Positions 7,684 to 15,006 of a stretch of 19,921 nucleotides of DNA are shown piece after piece. Under the pieces are notes generated by a model that saw only the letters and a program-made list of their open reading frames with translations, had not been told where the DNA came from and made no database searches. Within the stretch, counting starts at the first letter, position 1, and every line of letters begins with the position of its first letter. The position numbers were made by a program, and so were the translations under genes. The DNA is from JBCCZC01 sp039188505 (GTDB lineage Bacteria; Pseudomonadota; Gammaproteobacteria; Xanthomonadales; SZUA-38): assembly GCA_039188505.1 (NCBI GenBank), contig JBCCZC010000054.1, forward strand, positions 1 through 19,921, written 5' to 3'.

Positions 7684-8643
7684 ATGGCTCGATCGATCGG
7701 TGTCGTCATGGATCCCATCGAGGGGATCAATAGCAAGAAGGATTCGACCTTCGCGATGCTGCTGGAGGCCCAGCGGCGCGGCTGGCGGATCCACTACTTC
7801 ACGGCCGGCGATCTCTGGGTCGAGAATGGTGTCGCCCACGGCCGATCCCGGAACCTCGAGCTCCGCGACAACCCGGCGGACTGGTTCTCCTGGATCGGCG
7901 AAGCCGAGACCGTCGCACTGGGTTCGCTCGACGTCATCCTGATGCGCCGGGATCCGCCCTTCGATCTCGAGTACATCAACGATACCTACGCGCTGGAGCG
8001 TGCGGAGATCGCCGGCGCCCTCGTCGTCAACCGACCGCAGGCGCTGCGCGACGCCAACGAGAAATACTTCACGGCATGGTTCGCGGAACTGGGCCCGCCC
8101 ACCCTCTTCTCCCGCGACCAGACGCGCCTACGGGCCTTCGTTCTCGAGCAGGGCCGTGCCGTCATCAAACCGGTCGACGGTATGGGCGGGGCGTCGATCT
8201 TCCAGCTGCATCGCGACGACCCCAACATCAACGTGGCGCTTGAGACCGTCAGTGAGGAAGGTCGCCGCGTCGTGGTGGCGCAGAAATACGTGCCGGAGAT
8301 CACCGCTGGCGACAAGCGGATCCTCATCGTCGACGGTGAGGCTGTGCCGTGCGCGCTCGCGCGCATCCCGTCGAGCGAGGACTTCCGCGGCAACCTGGCG
8401 CGCGGCGGGACCGGCGAGGGTCTCGAACTCACCGAGCGCGACCGCGAGATCTGCGAGCAGGTCGGACCCGAGCTCGCGGCACGCGGCATCCTCTTCGCCG
8501 GCCTGGACGTCATTGGTGACTACCTCACCGAGATCAACGTGACGAGCCCGACCTGCATCCGTGAACTCGATAGCATCTTCGACCTCAATATCGCTGGTAT
8601 CCTCTTCGACGCCATTGAACGGCAGCTCGCCGCCCGCGGCTGA
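7684..8643 (+). CDS. gshB: Glutathione synthetase
   Basis: GshB joins gamma-glutamylcysteine and glycine with ATP to make glutathione in the cytoplasm, the second step of the pathway. The 319-residue protein matches the bacterial family in length (about 316 in Escherichia coli). Recognisable elements are DPIEGINSKKDSTFAMLLEA near the start, MRRDPPFD around residue 89, the ATP-grasp segment IKPVDGMGGASIF, GDKRILIVDG, RGNLARGG, and GLDVIGDYLTEINVTSPT near the C-terminus, which carries the metal-binding Glu and Asn. The ATG at 7684 is chosen because the family sequence begins there, with AGGA eleven bases upstream. The frame is open further upstream to 7594, but that part is unlike the family. 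The gene is divergent from pilG and followed by the TonB-like gene, as in Pseudomonas. Confidence 0.96.
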   Translation: MARSIGVVMDPIEGINSKKDSTFAMLLEAQRRGWRIHYFTAGDLWVENGVAHGRSRNLELRDNPADWFSWIGEAETVALGSLDVILMRRDPPFDLEYINDTYALERAEIAGALVVNRPQALRDANEKYFTAWFAELGPPTLFSRDQTRLRAFVLEQGRAVIKPVDGMGGASIFQLHRDDPNINVALETVSEEGRRVVVAQKYVPEITAGDKRILIVDGEAVPCALARIPSSEDFRGNLARGGTGEGLELTERDREICEQVGPELAARGILFAGLDVIGDYLTEINVTSPTCIRELDSIFDLNIAGILFDAIERQLAARG

Positions 8644-8687
8644 GCGGCCGGCAGGGGCAAGGACGGCTTGACGGAAGACGACACGCG

Positions 8688-9557
8688 TTGAATCCCGCCA
8701 CCGACATCACCACTTCCGATCGCCTCGGCGTCACGACGATCTTCTCGATCCTCGCGCACGCGGTCATCGTGCTCGGCGTGGGCTTCCAGATCGAACGGAG
8801 CCAGCCCGACTCGCTGCCGTCCCTCGACGTCATCCTGGTGCAGCGGCAGACCGAGGAGGCGCCCAAGGAGGCGGACTTCCTCGCTCAGGCGTCCCAGCAG
8901 GGCGGTGGCACATCGGTCGAGAAGGTTCGCCCGCAGGCGCCGCTGACGAGCCCCGTCCCGAAACCCGATCCCGGCGAGGCACCTCAGACGGTGCGGCCGT
9001 CCATGCCGGAGCCCACGCCACAGACTCCGCCGGAGGTCGTGACGACGCGGCAGGCGAGCACTCAGGTCACGGTCCAACCGCAGACGGAGGAGCAGCCGGA
9101 TACGCCCGAGCCGAAGTCGCGGGAACTCATCGAACGCGCCATGGAGATCGCTCGCCTCGAAGCCGAGATCGGCCGAGATCTGGAGGCCTATGCGCGCCGT
9201 CCGCGGCGGAAGTTCATTTCCGCGAACACCCGCGAGTTCGAGTACGCGTCGTACATGCAGGCCTGGGTCGCCAAGGTCGAGCGGCTCGGCAACCTCAATT
9301 ATCCGGACGAGGCTCGCCGCAGGAAGCTCGAGGGCAGTCTCGTGCTGACCGTGGCCATCAACCGCAACGGTGAGATCGAAACCATCGAGGTGATCCAGCC
9401 CTCCGGCTACACGGTGCTGGACGAGGCGGCAATCCGGATTGTCCGGATGGGGTCACCCTATGCCCCGCTGCCCGACAACATCCGCGACAAGGTCGACATC
9501 CTCCACATCACCCGGACCTGGCAGTTCCTGCCGGGCAATGCCTTCGGCTATCGCTGA
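8688..9557 (+). CDS. TonB-like periplasm-spanning protein (TonB3-type by position)
   Basis: The 289-residue protein has the TonB plan. There is one N-terminal membrane segment (about 16-33), a proline-rich periplasmic spacer (about 82-140), a charged helical stretch (145-175), and a C-terminal TonB domain (about 198-285) with NYPDEARR at 204-211 and LDEAAIRIV at 244-252. Classical TonB passes proton-motive energy from ExbB/ExbD to outer-membrane transporters, but no exbB, exbD or receptor gene is nearby. In Pseudomonas aeruginosa the gene in this position, tonB3, is needed for twitching motility and pilus assembly, so a pilus-related role is plausible here by synteny. The start is a TTG at 8688 with GGAAG ten bases upstream. 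No better ATG or GTG puts the membrane segment near the N-terminus. Confidence 0.88.
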   Translation: MNPATDITTSDRLGVTTIFSILAHAVIVLGVGFQIERSQPDSLPSLDVILVQRQTEEAPKEADFLAQASQQGGGTSVEKVRPQAPLTSPVPKPDPGEAPQTVRPSMPEPTPQTPPEVVTTRQASTQVTVQPQTEEQPDTPEPKSRELIERAMEIARLEAEIGRDLEAYARRPRRKFISANTREFEYASYMQAWVAKVERLGNLNYPDEARRRKLEGSLVLTVAINRNGEIETIEVIQPSGYTVLDEAAIRIVRMGSPYAPLPDNIRDKVDILHITRTWQFLPGNAFGYR

Positions 9558-9639
9558 AGTCACTCCGTCTTCATTGTTCGCTCAGATTTTTCCTGCGATC
9601 ATTCGCGGCTTCCCCCGCTTTCGGAATCCAGACGACGCC

Positions 9640-11121
9640 ATGCTGATCTTCGAGCAGTCCAGCCCCGGCCGCCACGCGACCGCCCAGGTACCCGCCGCAA
9701 CCGATGATGCCTCGACCATTCCGGAGTCGATGCGCCGCAAGGATTCAGCGGGCCTGCCCAGCCTTTCCGAGCTCCAGGTTGTGCGCCACTACACGCGTCT
9801 GTCGCAGAAGAACTTCTCGATCGATACGCATTTCTACCCGCTGGGTTCCTGCACCATGAAGTACAACCCACGGGCCTGTAACAGCCTCGCCATGCTCGAC
9901 GGCTTCCTGGCCCGGCATCCGCATGCGCCGGGCACCGTTTCGCAGGGTTTCATGCACGCCATGTACGACCTGCAGAACATCCTCGCCGACGTCACGGGCA
10001 TGAAGGGCATCTCGCTGTCGCCGATGGCCGGCGCCCAGGGCGAGTTCACGGGCGTGGCGATGATCCGCGCCTACCACGAGGACCGCGGCGACGATGGCCG
10101 CACCGAGATCCTCGTTCCGGACGCGGCACACGGCACCAACCCCGCAACGGCCATCATGTGCGGCTACAAGGTCCGTGAGATTCCGACCGATGCCGAGGGC
10201 GACGTCGATTTCGAGGCCCTCAAGGAAGCGGTCGGTCCGCAGACCGCCGGGATCATGCTCACGAATCCGTCGACGCTGGGCGTCTTCGAGCGTCGGATCC
10301 TCGAGATCTCGGAGCTCATCCACGACGTCGGCGGCCTGCTCTACTACGACGGCGCGAATCTGAATGCCATCCTCGGCAAGGCGCGGCCCGGAGACATGGG
10401 TTTCGACGCCATCCACATGAACCTGCACAAGACCTTCTCCACACCGCACGGTGGTGGTGGGCCTGGCGCTGGTGCCGTTGGCGTGAGTGAACGCCTCCTG
10501 CCCTACCTGCCGGTGCCGATCGTCGGCAAGGCAGACGACCAGTACCGCTGGTTGACGCAGGCGGATCGGCCGAAGTCGATCGGCCAGCTGTCGGCCTTCG
10601 CCGGCAATGCCGGCGTGCTCCTGCGCGCCTACGTCTACGCGTTGATGCTCGGCCGCGAGGGCATGACCCGGGTCGCCGAGTACGCGACGCTCAACGCGAA
10701 CTACCTCGCTGCCCGGCTCAGCGAGGCCGGCTTCGAGCTGGCCTTCCCGACGCGCCGGGCGAGCCACGAGTTCATCGTGACCCTCAAGCGCGAGGCGAAG
10801 GAATACGGCCTGACGGCAGCCGAGCTCTCGAAGATGCTGCTGGATCTGAACATCCATGCGCCGACCAACTACGTCCCGCTGCTCGTCCCCGAATGCCAGC
10901 TCATCGAGCCCACGGAGACCGAGCCGAAGGAAGTTCTCGACGAGTTCGTCGAGGCGATGATCACGATTCGCGACAAGGCCAAGGAAGACATCGGCTACGT
11001 CAATGGCGCGCCCTACACGCTCCCGGCCCGTCGGCTCGACGACGTCCGCGCCGCGCGCCAGCTGGATCTGCGCTGGACGCCGGAAGAAGCGTCCGACGAC
11101 GCCTCCGACGAGGCGGCGTGA
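9640..11121 (+). CDS. gcvPB: Glycine dehydrogenase (decarboxylating) subunit 2
   Basis: This is the PLP-binding beta half of the P-protein in organisms with a split enzyme. With GcvPA, GcvH and GcvT it decarboxylates glycine and feeds one-carbon units to tetrahydrofolate. The 493-residue length suits GcvPB (about 470-500). Diagnostic stretches are THFYPLGSCTMKYNP from residue 63, DAAHGTNPATA, and HMNLHKTFSTPHGGGGPG, in which Lys264 should form the Schiff base with PLP. The ATG at 9640 fits where the family begins; GGAA lies 13 bases upstream. The frame is open further upstream only because it overlaps the tonB-like gene. gcvPA usually lies directly upstream but is not present in this window. 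The gene ends 19 bases from the convergent truC gene. Confidence 0.95.
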   Translation: MLIFEQSSPGRHATAQVPAATDDASTIPESMRRKDSAGLPSLSELQVVRHYTRLSQKNFSIDTHFYPLGSCTMKYNPRACNSLAMLDGFLARHPHAPGTVSQGFMHAMYDLQNILADVTGMKGISLSPMAGAQGEFTGVAMIRAYHEDRGDDGRTEILVPDAAHGTNPATAIMCGYKVREIPTDAEGDVDFEALKEAVGPQTAGIMLTNPSTLGVFERRILEISELIHDVGGLLYYDGANLNAILGKARPGDMGFDAIHMNLHKTFSTPHGGGGPGAGAVGVSERLLPYLPVPIVGKADDQYRWLTQADRPKSIGQLSAFAGNAGVLLRAYVYALMLGREGMTRVAEYATLNANYLAARLSEAGFELAFPTRRASHEFIVTLKREAKEYGLTAAELSKMLLDLNIHAPTNYVPLLVPECQLIEPTETEPKEVLDEFVEAMITIRDKAKEDIGYVNGAPYTLPARRLDDVRAARQLDLRWTPEEASDDASDEAA

Positions 11122-11140
11122 TCCCCCGGGAGGCCGGGAG

Positions 11141-11899
11141 CTAGCGCTCGGCCGCCCTTTCCAGCGCGCTTCGCCAGCCGAACCGCGTTGTCACCTGCGA
11201 AAATCCCCCGCTGACAGGCACCGAGAGCACCAGCGGATCGCCCGAGCGTGGATGGACGAGTTCGAGCCGCGACGCGTGCAGCAGCAGCCGGCTCACCGCA
11301 TAGCGCTCGCGGAAGAATCGGTTATAGGCGCCGCGCCCGTAGGTCGTGTCACCGATGATCGGGTGAGACAGGTGCTTCATGTGCCGCCGCAGCTGATGCC
11401 TGCGACCCGTGCGCGGCCGGAGCAGGCCCAGCGAGAACCGGGACTGCGGATACTTCTCGATGGCCGCGTCGACTTCCGCCTGGGCGAGGCTGCGAAATTC
11501 AGTCATGGCGTCCCGCTTCCCCGCCTGCGGCTCGTCCCGGTCGGCGATGGCGTGGTCGATAATCCCCGCTTCCGGCAACCACCCCCGGACGATGGCGAGA
11601 TAGTCCTTGCGCACGGCCCGCTCGGCGAACTGGCGTCCGACGTCAGCGGCCGTCTCCGCGTCGAGCGCGAGCAGCAGCACGCCCGACGTGGGCCGGTCGA
11701 GGCGGTGGACGGGGAATACGGCCTCCCCGAGCTGGTCCCGCAGGAGGTGCACAAGGAAGTGTTCCTGCTTGCCGGCAAGCGGCGTCGGGTGCATCAGCAG
11801 ACCGGCAGGCTTGTCCACGGCGACGAGGCAGTCGTCGCGGTAGACGATGCTCAGCTCGCCGGGTGCGGGGCCCGGCACCGATCGGTCCATCCAGCTCAT
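11141..11899 (-). CDS. truC: tRNA pseudouridine(65) synthase TruC-like
   Basis: This RluA-family enzyme would convert uridine 65 of certain tRNAs to pseudouridine. The catalytic motif HRLDRPTSG is at residues 65-73, with Asp68 as the nucleophile. RPRTGRRHQLRRHMKHLSHP and PIIGDTTYG follow, a combination I recognise from TruC rather than from RluA, RluC or RluD. It also lacks the S4 domain found in RluC and RluD. Length is 252 residues from the ATG at 11899; Escherichia coli TruC has about 260. Alternative starts are the ATG at 11890 and a GTG at 11935. None has a clear ribosome binding site. The GTG would put the start codon two bases from the divergent rlmI start, so the ATG at 11899 is preferred. 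Confidence 0.85.
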   Translation of the reverse strand: MSWMDRSVPGPAPGELSIVYRDDCLVAVDKPAGLLMHPTPLAGKQEHFLVHLLRDQLGEAVFPVHRLDRPTSGVLLLALDAETAADVGRQFAERAVRKDYLAIVRGWLPEAGIIDHAIADRDEPQAGKRDAMTEFRSLAQAEVDAAIEKYPQSRFSLGLLRPRTGRRHQLRRHMKHLSHPIIGDTTYGRGAYNRFFRERYAVSRLLLHASRLELVHPRSGDPLVLSVPVSGGFSQVTTRFGWRSALERAAER

Positions 11900-11925
11900 G
11901 GTGCCATGATCGCTTGCAGGCCCCC

Positions 11926-11930
11926 GAGGT
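11926..11930 (+). promoter_or_regulatory. Ribosome binding site supporting the upstream rlmI start
   Basis: GAGGT lies seven bases before the ATG at 11938. The alternative ATG at 11971, where similarity to the family begins, has only a weak TGGA upstream. This site decides the start choice, although the first eleven residues it adds are not recognisably conserved. Confidence 0.45.
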
Positions 11931-11937
11931 GTCACTT

Positions 11938-13173
11938 ATGCTCGCGCCGCCTGTCCCTGGATCGTTGCCGATGACCTCTGAAGCCCTGCCCATCGTGCGC
12001 CTGAAGCGCCACGAGGATCGCCGGATCCGCGAGGGTCATCTCTGGGTCTTCAGCAACGAGATCGACACGGGAAAGACCCCGCTCACCGAATTCGAGCCGG
12101 GCGCCGAAGCGCGCCTCGAGGCCAGCGACGGCAAGCCCCTGGGCATCGTCTACGTCAACCCGGCCTCACTCATCGCCTGCCGGGTCATGAGCCGGGATTC
12201 GCGGCAGCGGATCGAGCGTTCCTTGCTCACGCATCGCGTCAACGTCGCCATCGGCCTCCGGGAGCGGCTCTACGGCGAGCCCTCGGGTCGCCTGATCTAC
12301 GGCGAGGCCGACCGCCTGCCCGGGCTCGTGGTCGACCGCTTCGGTGATGTGCTCGTCGGACAGATCACCACGGCGGGCATGGAGCGGATGCGCGAACCTA
12401 TCGCCAGCATCCTGCAGGAAAAGCTCGACTGCTCGGCCATGATCTGGCGGAACGACGGCGCCATGCGCGGCCTCGAAGGGCTCGATTCCTACGTCACCAT
12501 GGCCTTCGGCGAGCAGCCGGAGCGGCTATCGCTCACGGAAGGTGGCGTACCCTTCTCCGTGGCCGCAGGCAAGTCGCAGAAGACCGGCTGGTTCTTCGAC
12601 CAGCGCGCGAACCGGGATCTCCTCGCACCCTACGTCAAAGGACGTCGCGTCCTTGACCTGTTCTGCTACGCCGGCGGCTGGGGCGTGCGCGCCGCGCTTG
12701 CAGGCGCGAGCGCTGTGACCTTCGTCGACTCGGGTGAGCAGGCCATCGCCGACGTCGCCGAGAACGTCGCGACCAACGGAATCGAGGCACGAGCGCAGAT
12801 CTTGCGCGACGATGCCTTCCGGTACCTGGAGGCGGCCCTGGCCGATGGCGAGCGCTTCGACGTGGTGATCGTCGATCCGCCGGCCTTCGCCAAGCGCCGC
12901 AAGGACGTAAAGAACGCCCTCAACGCGTACCGGCGCGTCAATGAACTCGCCCTGCGGCTGCTCGATCGCGATGGCTTTCTCGTGACGTGCTCCTGCTCGC
13001 ACCACGTGCGCGCTGACCGGTTCCTCGACACGGTCCTGAAGGCGGGCCGCCACGTCGATCGCCAGCTCCAGCGCGTCACCCTGCTGCAGCAGGCACCGGA
13101 CCACCCCGTGCACCCGGCGATACCCGAGACGGAGTATCTCAAGGGTGCGATCTTCCGCTCCACGGTCAACTGA
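11938..13173 (+). CDS. rlmI: RlmI-like 23S rRNA (cytosine-5) methyltransferase
   Basis: The protein belongs to the family of RlmI, which methylates cytosine 1962 of 23S rRNA using SAM. From the ATG at 11938 it has 411 residues; from the ATG at 11971, 400, closer to the 396 of Escherichia coli RlmI. An N-terminal PUA domain (about 18-95) is followed by a middle domain and a class I methyltransferase domain (about 200-411). Motifs are KTGWFFDQR at 215-223, the SAM loop DLFCYAGGW at 240-248, DPPAFAK at 313-319, and CSCSHHV at 351-357, which should hold the catalytic cysteine. The gene is divergent from truC with 38 bases between the chosen starts. The related RlmK-like and uncharacterised members of the family make the exact target less certain than the fold. 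Confidence 0.85.
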   Translation: MLAPPVPGSLPMTSEALPIVRLKRHEDRRIREGHLWVFSNEIDTGKTPLTEFEPGAEARLEASDGKPLGIVYVNPASLIACRVMSRDSRQRIERSLLTHRVNVAIGLRERLYGEPSGRLIYGEADRLPGLVVDRFGDVLVGQITTAGMERMREPIASILQEKLDCSAMIWRNDGAMRGLEGLDSYVTMAFGEQPERLSLTEGGVPFSVAAGKSQKTGWFFDQRANRDLLAPYVKGRRVLDLFCYAGGWGVRAALAGASAVTFVDSGEQAIADVAENVATNGIEARAQILRDDAFRYLEAALADGERFDVVIVDPPAFAKRRKDVKNALNAYRRVNELALRLLDRDGFLVTCSCSHHVRADRFLDTVLKAGRHVDRQLQRVTLLQQAPDHPVHPAIPETEYLKGAIFRSTVN

Positions 13174-13230
13174 CTTGTCGAGGGCCGCACAACCGGCGAC
13201 CATGCGCCAGACCGAGCCCCGAGCCTGAGC

Positions 13231-14100
13231 ATGGCGCAGGACCTGCCCTTCTTCGTCAATTTCGATCCCGTGGCGATCAGCCTCGGACCGCTGACCATCC
13301 ACTGGTACGGCATCGCCTATCTGCTGGCCTTCATCGTTTTCTGGGCGCTGGGCAGCTATCGGGCGCGCCAACGTGGCGACTGGACGCCGGAAGAGGTCAG
13401 CGACCTGCTCTTCTACGGCGCCCTCGGCGTGGTCCTTGGGGGGCGCCTCGGCTACATCTTCTTCTACGACCTGGCTCAGGTGATTGACGACCCGCTGCGG
13501 ATCTTCGCCATCCACAAGGGCGGCATGTCGTTCCACGGTGGGTTGATCGGCGTGATGGTCGCGGTGGCCTGGTTCGGGCGCAAGACCCATCGAGGCTTCT
13601 TTGGCGTGGCCGACTTTGTGGTACCACTGGTGCCCCCCGGCCTCTTCTTCGGCCGCATCGCGAATTTCTGGGGCGGCGAGCTCTGGGGCCGCCAGAGCGA
13701 CGTCCCCTGGGCGATGATCTTCCCCAAAGCCATCGACTTCGAGCGCTGGTCCGATCCTGCACTCGAGGCCGCCTGGGCGGCAGGCAGCCTAAACGGCGAA
13801 GCACGCCACCCCTCGCAGCTCTATCAGGCGGGGCTCGAGGGCCTGGCGCTGTTTGCGATCCTCTGGCTCTACTCGCGCCGGCCGCGCCCACCGATGGCGG
13901 TTTCGGGTGCGTTCCTGCTCTGCTACGGGCTGTTCCGGAGTTTCCTCGAGCAGTTCCGACAGCCGGACGACCACCTCGAATTCATCGCCTTCGGCTGGCT
14001 GACCATGGGCCAGGCGCTGTCCCTGCCGATGATCATCGGCGGCGCGCTCCTCATGGCGCTCGCCTACGGCCGCAATTCCCGCGGGAGCACGAATCCATGA
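13231..14100 (+). CDS. lgt: Prolipoprotein diacylglyceryl transferase
   Basis: Lgt transfers diacylglycerol from phosphatidylglycerol to the lipobox cysteine of prolipoproteins, the first step of lipoprotein maturation in the inner membrane. The 289-residue protein is strongly hydrophobic with about seven membrane segments. It carries Tyr26, HGGL with His102, and GRIANFWGGELWGR at 141-154, where Arg142, Asn145, Glu150 and Gly153 correspond to the residues found important in Escherichia coli Lgt. It also has RHPSQLYQ near residue 190. The family signature usually has Asn where Gly148 stands here. The ATG at 13231 has only a weak upstream GAG. The stop overlaps the thyA start (ATGA), the common lgt-thyA arrangement. 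Confidence 0.96.
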   Translation: MAQDLPFFVNFDPVAISLGPLTIHWYGIAYLLAFIVFWALGSYRARQRGDWTPEEVSDLLFYGALGVVLGGRLGYIFFYDLAQVIDDPLRIFAIHKGGMSFHGGLIGVMVAVAWFGRKTHRGFFGVADFVVPLVPPGLFFGRIANFWGGELWGRQSDVPWAMIFPKAIDFERWSDPALEAAWAAGSLNGEARHPSQLYQAGLEGLALFAILWLYSRRPRPPMAVSGAFLLCYGLFRSFLEQFRQPDDHLEFIAFGWLTMGQALSLPMIIGGALLMALAYGRNSRGSTNP

Positions 14101-14891
14101 AGCAGTACCACGACCTGATGCAGCGGATCCTCGACGAGGGTGTGCAGCGCGGTGACAGGACCGGGACGGGCACGCTGAGCGTGTTCGGCCACCAGATGCG
14201 CTTCGACCTGACCGATCGTTTTCCCGTCCTCACCACCAAGAAACTGCACCTGCGGTCGATCATCCACGAGCTGCTCTGGTTCCTGCGCGGCGACACGAAC
14301 ATCGCCTACCTGAAGGAGAACGGCGTCAGGATCTGGGACGAGTGGGCCGACGCGGACGGTGAGCTCGGGCCCGTATACGGCAAGCAGTGGCGCTCCTGGC
14401 CGACTCCCGACGGCGGCCACGTGGACCAGATCAGCGACGTGCTGGATTCAATCCGGAACAACCCCGAATCGCGGCGCCACATCGTCTGCGCCTGGAACGT
14501 GGCGGAAGTCGAACGGATGGCGCTGCCGCCGTGCCATCTTCTCTTCCAGTTCTATGTCGCCGAAGGTCGGTTGTCGTGCCAGCTTTACCAGCGCTCGGCG
14601 GATGTCTTTCTCGGCGTGCCCTTCAACATCGCGAGCTACGCGCTGCTGACGCGGATGATGGCCCAGGTCTGCGGGCTTGAGCCCGGCGACTTCGTCCACA
14701 CCTTCGGCGATGCACACCTCTATCTGAATCACCTCGAGCAGGCCCGGCTGCAGCTGTCACGCGAAATCCGTCCGGGGCCGCATATGGCCATCAACCCCGC
14801 CGTGACCGATCTGTTCGCCTTCCGCTTCGAGGATTTCGAGCTGCGGGATTACGACCCGCACGCCCACATCCCTGCCCCCGTCGCGGTCTAG
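14097..14891 (+). CDS. thyA: Thymidylate synthase
   Basis: ThyA methylates dUMP to dTMP with 5,10-methylenetetrahydrofolate, giving dihydrofolate. The 264-residue length equals that of Escherichia coli ThyA. Arg21 and RTGTGT bind the phosphate, the nucleophile is Cys146 in PPCHLLFQFYV, and Asp169 and Asn177 in RSADVFLGVPFN contact dUMP. The C-terminus APVAV matches the conserved closing tail. The start ATG overlaps the lgt stop by four bases, so the two are translationally coupled. The gene commonly found next, folA for dihydrofolate reductase, is not here; a sugar cassette begins 115 bases downstream instead. The 5,10-methylenetetrahydrofolate consumed is also the product of the glycine cleavage system represented by gcvPB. 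Confidence 0.98.
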   Translation: MKQYHDLMQRILDEGVQRGDRTGTGTLSVFGHQMRFDLTDRFPVLTTKKLHLRSIIHELLWFLRGDTNIAYLKENGVRIWDEWADADGELGPVYGKQWRSWPTPDGGHVDQISDVLDSIRNNPESRRHIVCAWNVAEVERMALPPCHLLFQFYVAEGRLSCQLYQRSADVFLGVPFNIASYALLTRMMAQVCGLEPGDFVHTFGDAHLYLNHLEQARLQLSREIRPGPHMAINPAVTDLFAFRFEDFELRDYDPHAHIPAPVAV

Positions 14892-14933
14892 CGCGCCCCG
14901 GGTCCGCCCGTCCCTCAACTATGGCGTGTTGAC

Positions 14934-14961
14934 GCGCGTCCGGATATGCTCACGCGCTTTT
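14934..14961 (+). terminator. Weak candidate intrinsic terminator after thyA
   Basis: GCGCGT (14934-14939) can pair with ACGCGC (14952-14957) around a 12-base loop, and four T residues follow directly. The stem is short and the T-run is minimal, so termination may be inefficient or factor-dependent. The position, about 40 bases after the thyA stop and before the first sugar gene, is where a terminator would be expected. Confidence 0.33.
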
Positions 14962-15006
14962 CGCGGCGCTCGTCGGAGGCGACGCCCAGAATAGGAACAG
15001 GGGCAC

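Noticed and set aside
12526..13590. Minus-strand open frame of about 350 codons crossing rlmI and lgt
   Set aside because: It covers parts of two well-supported genes on the other strand and has no family resemblance.
14929..14950. TTGACG and TATGCT as a promoter for the sugar cassette
   Set aside because: The two hexamers are only ten bases apart, too close for a sigma-70 promoter, and no other good pairing was found.
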